A DNA stretch of 64,000 nucleotides from Henckelia pumila. Its lineage: Eukaryota; Streptophyta; Magnoliopsida; Lamiales; Gesneriaceae. Both the position numbers and the translations under genes were made by a program. Below, one piece after another: positions 37,759 to 51,160 of the stretch. How positions within the stretch are numbered: the first letter of the stretch is position 1; every line of letters begins with the position of its first letter. Where the stretch lies: the NCBI RefSeq assembly GCF_033568475.1, contig NC_133121.1, forward strand, positions 133,084,375 to 133,148,374. The letters run 5' to 3'. The notes under the pieces were generated by a model that saw only the letters and a program-made list of their open reading frames with translations, was not told where the DNA came from and ran no database searches.

Positions 37759-39445
37759 TGAACATATGTTTTGATTTTTTGCTTTTGTTTTTTTTTGTTT
37801 TGTTTTTTTTTAAAAATCTTTCATGCATACCTATTTTGTTTGTTGTCCTACCAGAAAATTTAGTGCGAAAATAAAAATTGTTGATTTTGAACGAAGTTTT
37901 TCGATCCATTCGTCGAAAAAAGCTGCATTTCGATATTATTTTCCAAACTTGTCTTTTTTCAAATGCAAATATCCTATATATCGAAAATGCATTATTTGAT
38001 TATGTCCATCACATGATAATTTGTACTTGATATTTTTAATTTTGGAATGGAGATGAAACACATTACAACGACGGGACATTTTGTGAGAAGTGACAAGAAG
38101 ACAAGCTAATATTAATTAAATAACATGTACGTGGAATATCTAATTATAAAAAAATATATTTCAAATATAATAATTTAGAATATATTAAAAAAATTATAAT
38201 TTTGTCGTTAACCAAAGTGGTCCAAGAAGTGTAATTTATATTTTATTACTCACGATTAATTTTACGCGAAACCATTAAATAAGAAATGGATATCTAACCT
38301 ATACATTGGGTTTTGCCCCCACAAGAACATTCTCATTCCGGGGACCTCTTTTGCCTTTAATACTTCTTTCCACCCATAAGTTTTAATTTATCTACTTGTG
38401 ACATTAACACATATTAATATTCAATATATACTTGTCACTTACTACAAAACATTCTTTTCTAAATCATTGCAATGTAGTTTTCACACCAATTAATTAACAT
38501 ATTTTCAAAATTTTAGGAATAAAAAAAATAATTTTTTTTCATAAAATTGCATAAAAGTTTCTTGCGTAATTTGATAATTAAATTCATTCAAGCTTCTTAA
38601 TTAATTCCATTAATATAAATACAAATTTTATTCCCTTATGATGGATCTATCAAGAAATAATAATCCATTAATAATATATTGCAAATAATAAATTGTTTAG
38701 CGACAATGAAAGAAGAGATTAGATTGGTTCCCCACTTTCCTTATCAGGGCTAGCTGTTGGGGAATTCAATGTTGCTAATATATATGTGGCTTAAATACAT
38801 TTATTTCTATATTGTTACATATAAGGCAAATCAATATATGAAAAATAACTATAATGGATAAGTGATAAATAAATTAATTGCATTCTGTCGAATATATATG
38901 TCGTGGCACTATTATCCCGTAGATGGAAAAAATTGAGTTTCACGTAGTATTAATTGCTGCTGTAAAACTATATGATTTTTGGTATTTATTTTATGTGAAT
39001 CTAATATTCAACTAATGAGCTATCTCTGGGCATATGATATAAATTAGATCACCATGATATAAAAATAGATCAATAATTAATATACATCACGATTTTACAT
39101 TATTTCTCCAACCTTTTTTTTGTTAATGACACGATGTTGTCTGAATAATTGAATGATATCGGGTGTTCATACAGAAGAAAGTATATATTATTGTAATTGA
39201 TTGGGTGATGAGTACTGTGTTACATTACGATATTTTGAAGCAAGATGTGTCTTTGTAGGACCTTAATTCAACCTTGTAGCATGCATGCACGGCAAACGTG
39301 TAAGAATTCATACTGCTTTTTTCCAAAAATGTTGTCCAATTTGCAAAACACCAACGACAAGCCCATCTACGTACCACAATTGTCTCGAATTGATTTTTTT
39401 TTTTTTTTAAAGAATAGAGATTTCATCTATTTGAAATTATTATTA
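37758..39445. other. AT-rich intergenic stretch
   Basis: No supportable gene or recognisable element apart from scattered TA and AAT runs. Confidence 0.5.
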
Positions 39446-39480
39446 CTAGTCGCACCTGCACACGCGTTAACTCGTGTGTG
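39446..39480 (-). mobile_element. Helitron-like 3' terminus
   Basis: On the minus strand the hairpin CACACGAGTTAACGCGTGTG is followed about nine bases later by CTAG (39449-39446) and T. The 5' end of this copy is not clear. It lies 240 bp from the complete Helitron at 39721-40039. Confidence 0.45.
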
Positions 39481-39720
39481 ATTAAAATATGAATATTATT
39501 TATTGTATATATATATTATATTTGTTTCAATCAATTTAAATTTGAAAATAAAATGAAAGGACAAAAATGGAGAATCGTGGATAAATGAAGTTTGAAACAG
39601 AGATAGATATTTTGTTTTGTTTTGTTTTGCTTTTTGAAAGATATTTTGGATATTTGGTCTTTGACTTCACCAAATTAATTTAATTCGATTACTAAGTGGT
39701 GCTTTTTTTTTAATAATATA

Positions 39721-40039
39721 TTAGTATTTCGTTGCACGCGTTGCGTGTTCGTACATTTCGTTTTTTAAGAAAAAAAAATAATACATTGTAAAATTTAAAA
39801 ATAATAAAAATATAACGTTTTTCTAAACAAATATTCACAAAAATAAATATATATTATAAAGTGAGTGTCATTTTTTAAATAAAATAATATCAAAGGACAC
39901 AAAGTGAGCTTTTAATGGCTAGAAAAGAGGAAACCATATAAAATGACTATTTTGCCCTAATGGTAGTTTCAAATCAAGTTTCACCAATTAATTAAAATTT
40001 TTTTAATTAGAGGGTCTCTACTTTAATAATATAGTAAGA
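39721..40039 (-). mobile_element. Complete short non-autonomous Helitron
   Basis: On the minus strand it starts TCTTACTATATTATTAAAG at 40039 after an A and ends CTAA at 39724-39721 before a T. The subterminal hairpin ACACGCAACGCGTG lies about 12 nt from the end. At 319 bp it is non-coding and shares termini and internal blocks with 29102-29383. Confidence 0.82.
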
Positions 40040-41231
40040 TATAATATATATAATAATAATAAGATTATATTATTCTTATCAAGAGAATAAAATTTAAAAT
40101 CCCCTCCGAGGATTATCATTATTGTAGAACCTTTCAAAAGCAAGAGTGCATGGTCACGTTTGCACTAACTACAGAACCCTAGACAAACATCGTGAAATTA
40201 ACTGTTGAATTAATGGATCGGAGAAATTACTCAAACAATGGTGGTCACCTTCTGTTGATATAATAATTTAACAATCCGGTCCATCTACACTGTCACAAGT
40301 ATAAAAGAATAAAGTTATGTCTTATTGAATAGATATAGATTTTGGCATAGTGATAAACGTTTCATCTTATCAAAAATTTTGACCGGTTTTAGACCTTTGA
40401 TATAGTGCATGACTTCGATTTTCGTCAGAATTTATATTTAAAAATTGTTGACTAGTTAGACGTAAAGCTTGAAGGAAAATAGCGAAAATGAAAATGTAGT
40501 ACGGCGCCAAACCGAATTTTGACAAGTCAGCAGACTGAATTAAACCAAATATGGGATCAGTTGATAAACTAAAAATTTATTTTCGCTTAATTGTATTATA
40601 ATTTTGCTTCTCACGAAAGATAAAAAATCTAGACCTTTCATCAGACACGAGGACTTTGAAAAAGTAACTAAACCTAGGGAGGAGCTGTTAAGAAATGAGA
40701 ATTGGATCGAATTTGGGACACAAATTAACACACCAACAATCTATAATATTAGGTTAATTTATTCAGTTTAAGAATAAGTAAAACGACTTTTTTCCTTCAA
40801 AGTTTCACTTGATACCATAAATAAACGAAATTACTTGAACAATCCATCTCCATTAATTTGAATGAACAATATATATATACATGTGCAAAATTGCGGTAAC
40901 CGTGTTGTGACTTTTGAAGACAAAAAAGATATGTAAAGCTTTGTTCTATGATGACAAGATAAGATTAATTATCATTTGATGTCACAAAAAAGGCACTAAT
41001 TAAGGAAACACAAATGATATATTAATCTCCAAAAATCAAGAAACCATATTACAAACAGCAAATTAGATGCAAACACCATTTCTCAACATGCAAGCTAAGC
41101 TTCTCAAATCTTTTTAAGGTGATAAATCTTAAAAAATAAAAAAAAAAAAATACATTCCATAATATATAATTACATATAAAATTTAAACATTTCGCTGCTG
41201 CCTCCAATAATTCAGACAAATTAAGCCCCCC
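40040..41231. other. Region downstream of the PKS gene
   Basis: No gene seen. The last few hundred bases before 41232 should contain the 3' UTR of the minus-strand PKS gene; A/T-rich poly(A)-like signals are too frequent here to choose one. Confidence 0.4.
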
Positions 41232-42596
41232 TTAATCTTTTACCTTTTCCAGAGCCTTGAGACACACTGTTTGATCAGCAACATCAACTGATTTCTGACT
41301 CTTGCATCCCAAAAGCCCGCCGGCCCGGATCTTTTGTGCTTCCTTGCCCCCTCCATTTCTGTTTCTTGAGACCATGTCACCTGAAATGCTTACACACCTT
41401 TCTTCCGTGTCCGAAAGGATCGACGAGTAGTCGGCGGCGCTCGCCGTGACGACGCTCCACTGGATACTGGCTTCACTCGGTGCATAATGGGATATAGGAC
41501 TCATGCAACAAGAAACAACATCATCTTGATTATTATCTGTTTTCGAGGATAATATTTGATTTATGCATCCCGAGATGTTCTCGATTTCGAAAAGGTCGGA
41601 GCTTGCATCACTAGCCATATCATCGCATATTATGGTGCTTGTTCCGATTGTAGAGGCTGCGGGGATACTATTCTGATGGCTTTTCCCTTCTGGGATGGCG
41701 TCCCATGTTAACATGGAGAGTTTTCTTTCCAAATTCGTGGCTATGTCACCTTTTGATGAAATGCTTGATCCAAACACTTCGATCGAGTTTCTTGCCTCTT
41801 CAAGCTTTTCTTCTTCGATCTTGATTTTGTCTACTATGAAATTCTTATGTGATTCTTGATCCGGGATCGTGGTGAGATGATGACCGGATATGCGATCTGA
41901 TCCGGCTCGACTGGCCTTGGAGCTCTTGTATGTGATGTCGTGTGGGATGATTTTGTCATTGATCTTGACATTTTTCTTGTCGAAGCAAGGAACCTGGCAG
42001 CCGAATCCGGGGAAGATTCTCCAGCTGTTGGACTTTTTCGGCTTAGTTTGCGAATCGTTTCGTCTTAGAGATTTCATCATCGCGGTTTGGCTGGTCCAGC
42101 TATTCGTTTCAGAAGCGAGGCTTCGAGTTTCTTGAACCCCATTCGAAGAGATTCGGGGTAGATTTACGGGCCTGTTTTTGTTGAATTCTCTTTTCAAGCC
42201 TGATGCGTATTCTAACTTCATGTTGAAGTACCTGTCAGCGCCAAAAACACTGATTTCTCCATCTTTTGGATGGTGATCTTGAGAGAAGGTGAATGCTGAG
42301 ATGGGATCTTGGATTGGCCCCGGGACTTTAAACACAAAGTTCTCTCCTGAAGCATTGAGATACGAAAACGAATCGGATCGGGCGTTTTTCAGGCCATGAT
42401 CTTGTGTGTCTTTGGAGTGTGGGAGGTTGGCATGGAATGGAGATTTTATTGAAGAGGACTTGCTTTTTCCCGAGCTCATCACAAGACTAGGGGTTTCTTG
42501 GGCCGAAATCCGGCGAATCAAGTTCTCTTTATCCCTGTCTAGGTAACACGAAAACGAGGCGACGCGAAGACTAGTATTGTCTTCATGATTCTCCAT
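41232..42596 (-). CDS. PHYTOCHROME KINASE SUBSTRATE (PKS) family protein
   Basis: One uninterrupted frame of 454 codons. Family blocks are found in the expected order: an N-terminal SFSCYLD region with SYLNASGENFVFK (about residues 76-90), GEISVFGADRYFN (113-125), NSWTSQTAMM (165-174), a cysteine-bearing PGFGCQVPCFDKKN stretch (196-209), SIEVFGSSIS (271-280), SDASSDLFEIENISG (329-343), YAPSEASIQWSVVTASAADY (371-390) and GLLGCKSQKSVDV (427-439). PKS proteins are plasma-membrane-associated partners of phytochromes and phototropins acting in phototropism, leaf positioning and hypocotyl growth; the paired cysteines are likely lipid-attachment sites by analogy. Which paralogue (PKS1-4) cannot be told. 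The start is the only early ATG and no intron is needed. Confidence 0.94.
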   Translation of the reverse strand: MENHEDNTSLRVASFSCYLDRDKENLIRRISAQETPSLVMSSGKSKSSSIKSPFHANLPHSKDTQDHGLKNARSDSFSYLNASGENFVFKVPGPIQDPISAFTFSQDHHPKDGEISVFGADRYFNMKLEYASGLKREFNKNRPVNLPRISSNGVQETRSLASETNSWTSQTAMMKSLRRNDSQTKPKKSNSWRIFPGFGCQVPCFDKKNVKINDKIIPHDITYKSSKASRAGSDRISGHHLTTIPDQESHKNFIVDKIKIEEEKLEEARNSIEVFGSSISSKGDIATNLERKLSMLTWDAIPEGKSHQNSIPAASTIGTSTIICDDMASDASSDLFEIENISGCINQILSSKTDNNQDDVVSCCMSPISHYAPSEASIQWSVVTASAADYSSILSDTEERCVSISGDMVSRNRNGGGKEAQKIRAGGLLGCKSQKSVDVADQTVCLKALEKVKD

Positions 42597-44333
42597 ATGG
42601 ATATGTTGAATAGATTTTGGTTACAATAAATTGGTGACCGGGAAGAATGTATGTGTAGAGAGATATGATTGCCTGAAAAATATATCAAATGCAAAGTTGT
42701 AACATTAAAGAAAAGGGATCAGTATTTAATTTTAGAGCATTGATGCACGAGGAATTGGAGCAAAGTTTAGAGTTCATAGAATGGCTTCATGAAAAGCTAT
42801 CCCTTTAAGTAGGCATGGCAAGAGGTTTAAAGCAACAAGGGAGTGGATCCTACTTGTTTATTACCTCGTGAGACGGTCTCACTCTTACGGCCGCCGCAGG
42901 GAATATCAACATGGTTATAAAAGCAAAAGCCACTCTCTTCTAAGTCCACTTACGAGTTGATCTGTCGTACGAAAAAATTCAATCAACAATACGTTTGATT
43001 TATCTATTTCACTTTTCAAGTGTAAAAATATTATAACTTATAAAGAATGTAAGTGTCAAACATTCAATTGTTATTAGACGTATATCTAACAGCACCTTTT
43101 ATGCCAGATAGTCACATCGATTGAAATGTTTTCATGTGTCCATAAACATGTGATACTTGAGAATACGTGTTAAAAGCTATTAAATGCACTATAAGTACAT
43201 TTATTAAACTGTGGATGGAGAATTTTACTGTGTGGTTTAATGGATAAGATGTGAAAAAAAATGGAACACACTCGGTCGAGCATATATATACCCGCTCGGG
43301 CATTAGTATGACCATTGAGAATAGGCATGAAACCATGCTTTATGAGTGGGCATATATATATCCTAGCTAGGGTCGTCCCCACTACTTATTCAACTAGATC
43401 TTTGGTCTCCATGCATCCTAAACTCCATTTTAATCACTAATACAGTCTCAAATTAATTTCCCTTAACTATCTTCAATGACATATATGAATTCTTTGGGAG
43501 AAGTTATATATAATAAATAAGCCCCCACAAACATACATCTTTCCCATATTTAATATTGTGATAACCCTTGCAATTTAATGATCACTGGTTTCATTATGTA
43601 GAGTAGGATGAGTGAAACTAAAACTAAAAGAGATGGATCAAAATCACTGGAGATATAATACATACTAGGTTGCAAAAACCAATGATCGATCGATCCTGAA
43701 CCATTTGTCAGAGATCTTCATTTTGCATTCGAAAGTAAGAAAAATGCAGGTAGTTATAGTCATTATTAATATCATCACTGGAGATTTGGATATGATATGT
43801 ATGCATTTATTACATGTTCTTTGGTTTAGGAATATACATTTAATGCAAAGTTTGAAATTCTTGCAAAGCCACCAGAATAAGAAGTGGCTCAGAACCAAGG
43901 TTTAAAACCCACCATTCGTTCGACCTATCGAGCCTGACGTAGGGGCTACAATGTCCAAATCATAATGAATTTATGATTTAAAGCTCCATATAATTTATTA
44001 TCAAGGAATTTTTGGTAGTTGGATTCCAGTGATTGACAATATTAATGTCTGAAAAGTGACTAATGCATTCTTCAATTGTACATATATATCTTCTTGCTTT
44101 CTTCCCTTTTTTTCTTTAACAAAAACATCCTCCCAAGATCAAATGCACAAAACCAGAAATTAATGGAATATGTATATGCCTCCAGATAGACTGTGCAATG
44201 TATCTTTGGGCGACTACAGAAACTCGGTGCTGTCTTTTAGGCCAAGTGTTCATTTTTTCCTTGAAACGCAGTATCGGGTTTCCGTAGTCGTCCAATGATA
44301 CCCTGCACACCTTTGTGCAGGATCTCAGAATTA
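42597..44333. other. Upstream region of the PKS gene and intergenic sequence
   Basis: No further gene seen. The palindrome GTGAGACGGTCTCAC at 42868-42882 belongs to the dispersed GAGACGGTCTC family. I could not single out a convincing TATA box for the PKS gene. Confidence 0.45.
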
Positions 44334-44459
44334 GGTAGTGTTTGAAAGATGCTTCCAAGAAGCACTTCCTAATTTTTCCTTAACAAAATTTCACAAAATT
44401 TCAAACTTTTATTAAGAAAAAACTAATTGCTTCCTAGATACTCTCTCACAAACACTACC
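44334..44459. mobile_element. Short Tourist-like MITE with TTA duplication
   Basis: Flanked by TTA on both sides (44331-44333 and 44460-44462). The inverted termini read GGTAGTGTTTG and CAAACACTACC. The 126-bp body carries TTAACAAAATTTCACAAAATT, like the foldback at 2913-3032. Non-coding. Confidence 0.8.
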
Positions 44460-44539
44460 TTAGTTCCTGAGATATAAAATGTACTGACCTTAGCTTGTTT
44501 CCTGAGTTATCAACTACGTTTTGATTACATTTTACTCAA

Positions 44540-44660
44540 AAAAAACATATCCCACTTGATCTAGTGGTAAAGCTATATCCAGGCATCGAAGAGCGAAATT
44601 CCTTCTGAGATAAACAAGTTGTGAAAGCGAAATTTTTGCTTTTCAACTTATAAAAGTTTG
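44540..44660 (+). mobile_element. Possible degenerate tRNA-related SINE
   Basis: The stretch TTGATCTAGTGGTAAAGC resembles the A box of tRNA-derived SINEs, and a weak B-box-like GAGCGAAATTCC follows about 35 nt later. No target duplication was found. Confidence 0.3.
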
Positions 44661-45853
44661 CATCATCTTCTACTTCAGCATGCACTTGAAGCATAATTTC
44701 ACCCCAACCCTTTCAAAGTCGATAAATCGTTAAAACCGCAAATTTTTACCAAGTGATCACGAAAAACACATTTTGCAAACAAGATTGTTTGTCTAAAGAG
44801 TGTATGTTAAACTTTGAAAGATATCAGTTTGAGTAGGAGACTGCATTTTCATTGTATTCCCGTTCGGTCCCCTCACGTAAAGTGCGGTAAGCCGTAACAT
44901 GTTCCTAGCTAGCTCAACAAGGACCAGATCATTTATTGGTATGAATGATTATTCTTACACAGGGGATGAATCAGATTGTTGGTGTAAAAACTTATTCTTA
45001 TACCAACCATGCATTCAGCAAGCAATCGAAACACCGAGGTTCTTCAATACATCATATTAAGTCAACAATACATTACTATAACGGCAATTGTTGCCATACA
45101 AATGAAGTCATGCTGTCATGTGCCTAAGACAGTGGCTAGTTCTTGCAATTTGCCCAAGGTGGAACCCTTAAATTCAAGCGGAGAACAATCCATATCTGGA
45201 GACCGTTTGAAATTCATATATAATATTGAAAACTTATGTGTTTAATAAAAAGAAGAAGCCATTTGGACTTCGGAGTAAATGTTGAGATGCGTCCAAAAAT
45301 GTTGATATTTATCGACACAGAGCAAATAATTTCGTTTAATTCGATTAAAAAACCACCTGTATCTTCAACCATTATGGCATTCGCCTCACATATACCCCAC
45401 AGCCTTCTCAACTCTCATAAAATACACAGATAAAATCGAACTGTAAAATTGCAGCAAATAATGACCACATTCCGAGAAGATTGTTTGATGCTTTAACAAT
45501 GCAAATTTCAATCACTAAACTCAAAATATGCTGAACTGGTCCTCCCCTTGTATAGGCACTATTTTTCATCACACCTACCCATTCACCATTTGGAAACAAG
45601 TAATTCAGGACTGATATGAACCTTTCACAAACTATCCAAAGACGTTGCGCACTAATCCATGTGCTTCATAAACATCGAGCTTGATGAAAAGAGCAGAAAT
45701 GCCAGGACGTACACAAATGGTGAACAATATTTAAACATAATAGATACAAAGAAGGCTAAAATTAATGATAGTTTGTAATACTAGACGATTTCTTCAAAGA
45801 AAACCACATCATCCTGCTTCCAAAAACATAGTTTTACTTCAAACTTCCAGTGA
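44661..45853. other. Sequence between the SINE-like block and the ASC-1 stop codon
   Basis: No supportable gene. Part of it next to 45854 should be the 3' UTR of the minus-strand ASC-1-type gene. Open frames of 60-80 codons here overlap each other on both strands and show no family resemblance. Confidence 0.4.
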
Positions 45854-48800
45854 TTACACGGTTTCAAGTTCATTGACGCCATATTGTACCCTACCACTTA
45901 TCTCCAAACAGATGCCATGGCTCAATTCTTTGTTCTCCTTAGTTCTCCTAGGACCTGGATCGATAAAAACAGGTTGGATTTTAAGATTCGGATTTGGTTT
46001 TATGCGAATTTCATCTCTTTCCTTGGATGTTCGGAGAAAATTTCCATTTTGCAGTTCTTCAGAAGCGTCATCATTATTGAGGAGCACCTGCAATGTCGAG
46101 GGGTTGAAAAATAGACATGGTCAAATAAATAAATCTACATTTTCAAGGGTGTTTTTAATTGAATGGAAAAAATGTATGTATCATGGCAACTTTTACTGTA
46201 GTCACCCCAGAAATAGCTGGAACGAAATCAAGATTAAGGAGGGGACAGAGGTTGGGTAAAACCCAGGGATATAATCAAGCCGGGGAAGACTTCAAGTGTT
46301 CGAGGGGGTGAAACATAAAGAACTATAAAATTTACTCTTCAAACTGAATATCTTTTTATGAGGGGGCAGCCCTTCGATGGAGATTATGCTGAAAATGTCA
46401 TCACCTTGCGGCCTAGCATATCGAATGTCATGACTACTTTACTACGCTTGGCTCGTTCAGCTTCTTCTATCTCTTCCCTTTTTTTCCTCAGAAGTTCTTT
46501 TTCCTGAAAACAGGCATAATGGATATTAAAACTTGGATTGAATATCAAACAGCGCATGCAAGGACTTCCTGATTTGCGCATGCACTTAAATTGACGGGAA
46601 AAAGACCTCCATTGAGAGCCAGCTGTTCCCCTCAATCTCATAGTAATCACTTTGGTCATCTATAACCGTTGTCCGAGCTGCAGAGTCACGATCATATTCA
46701 ACAAGCCTCTTTGCAAACGCTTCGGCAGCTGCCTCGGCGTCTGTCATAGGTACGCCAACTACATCCAGACCAGCATACGTGCTTCCTTCCCTCAGCACAA
46801 GAGCACCACAAAAATGACAAGGTCCTTCACCTTCTTGCTCACAAACTATCTTTCCACAAGATAAACAGTTGCTTATCAAACTGTGCCGACGAGCTTGACA
46901 AGAACATGGCTTCCCCTTCTGATACACAATCGATCCTTTTGCAGCCTCTGCTAAAGAAACAACTTTTCCTGTCTTTTTCTTTCTGGAATTGCCTTGCTGT
47001 TTGGTATGTATAGTTTGGGGTTCAGATGTCTCTTTCTTCACTAGAGTGTCCTCGCTTTTAGAAGCTATAGTTTCTTTCTGTGGTTTGTTCAGTTTTTTAG
47101 CCGCAAAAACTGCACTCTCATCAGAACGTGGTTTGACATATGCATGCAAATTTGAAGTTGACATAGATATGCTTGAATTGTATATATTTGATAGACCCCT
47201 CCTTTTTAAGTACTCCTCAGTTATGCTTTTAACAGCTTCCTCTCCAACAATGTTCTGAAAAAAAGTTGTAAAAAACCAAATATGAGGATTTCAGAAAGAT
47301 GCTACAAGAAGGATTCTGTGAGACTGAAATGATAAAAGTAATGGAATGGTCAAGGTGAAAAAAATGAACTTCAACGAGGGGTTGCAACCGAGCCAAGCCA
47401 GTAAAAAGCTCAACTCGAGTTCCATTTTGACCAAGTTAGAGTTCAAACTCGAGTAGCTCGAATGTTCTCTTGAGCTGAGCTGAGCTCAAGCTTTGGGGTT
47501 TTATGTTTGAGTACGCAACGTTCTGTATTCGTGGAGTAATTGAACTATATAATTATTTGTTTTCTTTTTTCTTTTTATTTGTCGAAAATATTGATTATGT
47601 TATCTGTTTACCTTAATGTCATCTTTATTTGCATATTTCTATATTCAATTTTAAAAAAAATTCAAGTTCCATTTTGTAAATAAAGTATTGATACACGCGC
47701 TCAGCTTGAGCAAACAAGAAAAAAAAACAAAATTGAGTTTGTGTTCAATTTTGATATCGAATCTAACAAATTACTCAGCTTGAATGCACCCTATTTTCAA
47801 ATCCAAGTATCTGTTTTTCCGATTTTTATCTATGTGGTAATGGCTCATAATAAAATAGATCTTTCTGCATTATACAAGATGCCATGTTCAAAATCAACCA
47901 AATCTTTAAACAATTGTGACTGCAAAAGTCACGAGCATGTGGCAAACAAAGACATAACATGAGACCAATTAAGGTGATGTAAAAAAGGATGATGTGAAAG
48001 TTGAGCTATTATTTTATTTATACAAGGATTTCTGCAGCAGGAAAATAATGAAACAATGATGCATTTCTATTTAAATTGAACAAGCCTGCTAGAAGGGTAA
48101 GTTACCCTGGATGATAATAGTCCGATCCTCAACATTTCATGATTATGTGAACAGGCTCATTTACAGACGATGCATACGAGATTTCATATATCAGTTAAAA
48201 ATGGAAATATAAAAATGTTCACTGAATCAAAATCTGAATGCAAGAGACTGTGTGATACTTAGGTCTATCCATGCAAAAGGGAATATTATTAGTAATATGA
48301 AGATCAACTGGTGTCATGCATGAAGGGGAAATAAATTATAGTAAGTCAGCTTACATGCAGATTGGTGCATATGCGTACCCTGCCCTTGGCGATAACATGT
48401 TATTGCAAGCATCATGTTTTATGAACAGGAAACAAGTAAATCAAAGCAAAACTTTGCATTTCTACATTGGCCCTTTGTTTAATATTGAATCTATAAAATG
48501 TGTTGAGAAATATCATTGGAAAATACTGATGATTTTTGTAAAATTATTATTATGCAACTATGCAAGCATGAATACTCTTCCCAAGTGTATTACAAACTAA
48601 CAAATATGATTTTTAGGACTAATACTGATTCAATACTTTATACCATCATTAAGAACTGCATGTTTTGACTTTGCAAATGAACACTTGTCGCCAAATCTTG
48701 AACAAGAAGTGTATATTAAGTTAAAGCTATCTATTAAAGGCGATCAAATTGTCAGATAACTTATTTAGCAGAGTAGTTTTGGTACCTACCATATGCTGAT

Positions 48801-49687
48801 GGCATGATTGTACAGAGTTTCATACATTCCATTTGTAACTAGAGCAACTACAGCTGCGTTACTTATCCAGCACCAAAAGAAACATCTAATCTCTACACAA
48901 AATGGAGCTGAAAAATCACTAAAATGTCAACAAGACAACAAAATGCTCTAGATTTGGCGATTTTTTACAGTGTTCTTAGATTATATTAATCATTAATCCA
49001 AAAAGTTGAAGGCTGCAACATCATCATGGCAACTTGGGAAACTTCAATCATGTCGGTTAATTTAATCAAAAATTTAAATTTGTCAAGGACATATCATTTC
49101 CTAATTGCTTACACTATAGTGGGATCAACAATCTAAACCTACATATTAATAGAAAAACACTACAATTTCGATATGAGGTTAAAGGTACATACTAGTGGAA
49201 AAGATGCAAAATTTAACCGTAACAGCCTTTCAACAATCAAACCTTGTAAAAACTAGAGACTGATGAATCTAGCAGTTTAGTCAGATGAAATCAGTTGATA
49301 CATTTTGAGTCCAAAATCAGAAGTAAACTTCGATTTTCTTTTTCATTTGAAGCCAATCGAATCTTCTTTCTTTTACAAACCATAAATTTTCCAAGACAGA
49401 TAAATACAGGTAACGTTTACACGGCCGTACAATAAAAAAACACGGCAAATAATCATCAAAACCATAGCAACAGAGTCATGAAAATTAAACACCAGAATGA
49501 AATGAATACACAAATTAAGTAAATTTCGTACATCAAGGTATTCTTTAGCATCGAGTGGGGACGCCATCTCGCAGTACGAAACGAGTCCTGATATGATTTC
49601 CCCGTCTAATTGCAGCCCGTTTTCCAGCTTGTTGCACAGTTCCATTAATGCATTTTCCAACCACTGTCCTGAAGAATCGAACGCCAT
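45854..49687 (-). CDS. Activating signal cointegrator 1 (ASC-1/TRIP4-like), C2HC5 zinc-finger protein
   Basis: Four exons, 49687-49532, 47254-46607, 46503-46405 and 46087-45854, all phase 0 with GT-AG borders, give 378 residues. The hallmark is the C2HC5 finger at about residues 169-201: CSCQARRH, NCLSCGKIVCEQEGEGPC and HFCG, with cysteines 169, 171, 182, 185, 190, 198, 201 and His176. It is followed by a lysine/glutamate-rich helix (EEAERAKRSK), VVMTFDMLGRKV, and the C-terminal RIKPNPNLK block and GICLEISGRVQ. In animals TRIP4 is a transcription coactivator and part of the ASC-1 complex linked to ribosome quality control. The animal ASCH domain is absent, as far as I recall also in the short plant forms. 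The N-terminus (VSYCEM and EEYLKRRGL) is the helical region preceding the finger. Intron 1 is 2.3 kb. Confidence 0.93.
47380..47730. repeat. Unassigned repeat-like segment in intron 1 of the ASC-1-type gene
   Basis: Short CTCGAG/GAGCTC-rich blocks (47395-47500) followed by T-rich sequence and a second GCTCAGCTTGAG block near 47699-47710 look like the edges of a dispersed element. I could not define its ends or find duplications. Confidence 0.3.
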
Positions 49688-51160
49688 TCTTCCCCGCTCT
49701 GCAAATCAATATGCCGATCGCCTCGATTCTACAGGGTTTTTATGTCGGGTTGCAACACGGGTCAGCAATTCGGGTTTCTACCCGTTTCATTTGTCTTTTT
49801 GTTTTTTTATGGGCTTAATTTTGATTTCTTTGTTCTCAATATAAGTTGGAATGTGATATAATATAGGCACTATTTGAAAAAACTAACACATCAATTCTTG
49901 GCTCAGGTTCTTCCAAAGATTAATATCATACACCATTGTCTAATCCAAGTATATAGATTTAAAATTTTTATATTATTAATACATCATCATCCAATCCATT
50001 AACAAAACAGTGCTTATACTATGTTTTATATAGTAAACCGCATTTTTCAACTTTTCTTAAATAAGATTGTGCTTCTAGAAGTTATTTCAAACACTATCAT
50101 AGTATGTTTGATATCAGCTTTTTGTCGCAAACTTGACATAAAAATCTCGAAATCAAAGTAGTTTCATAACAATTTTAATCTCCAACTCAAATACGATTGT
50201 TCCATTGAATATTAAATACATTCCTTTTAAATATAATTGAGCTGGAACCATTTTTTTTTTCTCAATAGAATGAGATGATGTTTTTCTTAATATTTTTATA
50301 GAGAAGATCAATTCAAATTTTACGAGACAGATCCTTGTTGGTATGATTTTAAGTACCGATTTTTTTTTTTAATTCAATAATAGAATATTATTAAATTGGG
50401 CATGTTCGATGGCCGATGCTTGTAAGGGGTTTAAAAATTAAAAGTCCGATATTTATTCGGACTTAGAGCCTTTGGATAGCCCATTGAATTTTGATTGAAC
50501 CATGATCATATGGATGGGTCCAAATGTATGAGTTGCAAGGGAGAGTATGTGGGCTGAGCTTAACAGATTGGTACGTGGGCTTGGGTGGAGTCCAATTATG
50601 CAACTTTTTATTTTTTTTTGGATCGTATTCATCGTCCATCAAAATCCACTCTGTGATAACTGATACCTAGATCGAAATTGATTATTTATTTATTTTTGTT
50701 TGTAGCAATCAAATTATATATAGGTTTTTCCCAGGTGGATGACTTTTAATGTTAAACTGAATTTATAGTATTAAAATATAAGTTAACAACATAACTCTTT
50801 TGGGATATCTAAATATAAATATAAGGATTTTTTTTTTAAAAATGATTATTAAAAATTGAAATAATAGCGCTGTTTCAATTAATACATAGTTTTTAAATTT
50901 TACAAAGATCCTATATTTAACCGTTTGAGTCATGATATAATTTTAATTTTTCTAAAATACTTTTAGTGCTTAATTTATTAAATGACAATGTGTTTTCATC
51001 AATAAAATGTATTTTGATTATGTCGTGTCACATAAATTTGTGGCAAAAATACTATATTTTAGTCTTTAATTACTCTTCAATATTAAACAACATCTATATC
51101 GAAATAATTTAAAAATATAAATATATTACATATATGTCATATATAATATTTGTATTTATG
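49688..51160. other. AT-rich intergenic stretch upstream of the ASC-1-type gene
   Basis: The part next to 49688 must hold the promoter and 5' UTR of the ASC-1-type gene; no clear TATA box is seen. Segments at 49865-49885 (GGCACTATTTGAAAA) and 50071-50100 (complement-like CAAACACTATC) resemble the termini of the GTGTTTG MITE family and may be a decayed copy. No gene seen. Confidence 0.45.

Noticed and set aside
37616-37909. Open frame on the minus strand with more than 20 leucines
   Set aside because: The leucine tract is only the AAT microsatellite read in one frame, and the flanks show no coding character.
44540-44660. tRNA gene
   Set aside because: Only an A-box-like block is good; the B box is poor and no cloverleaf can be drawn, so at most a SINE remnant.
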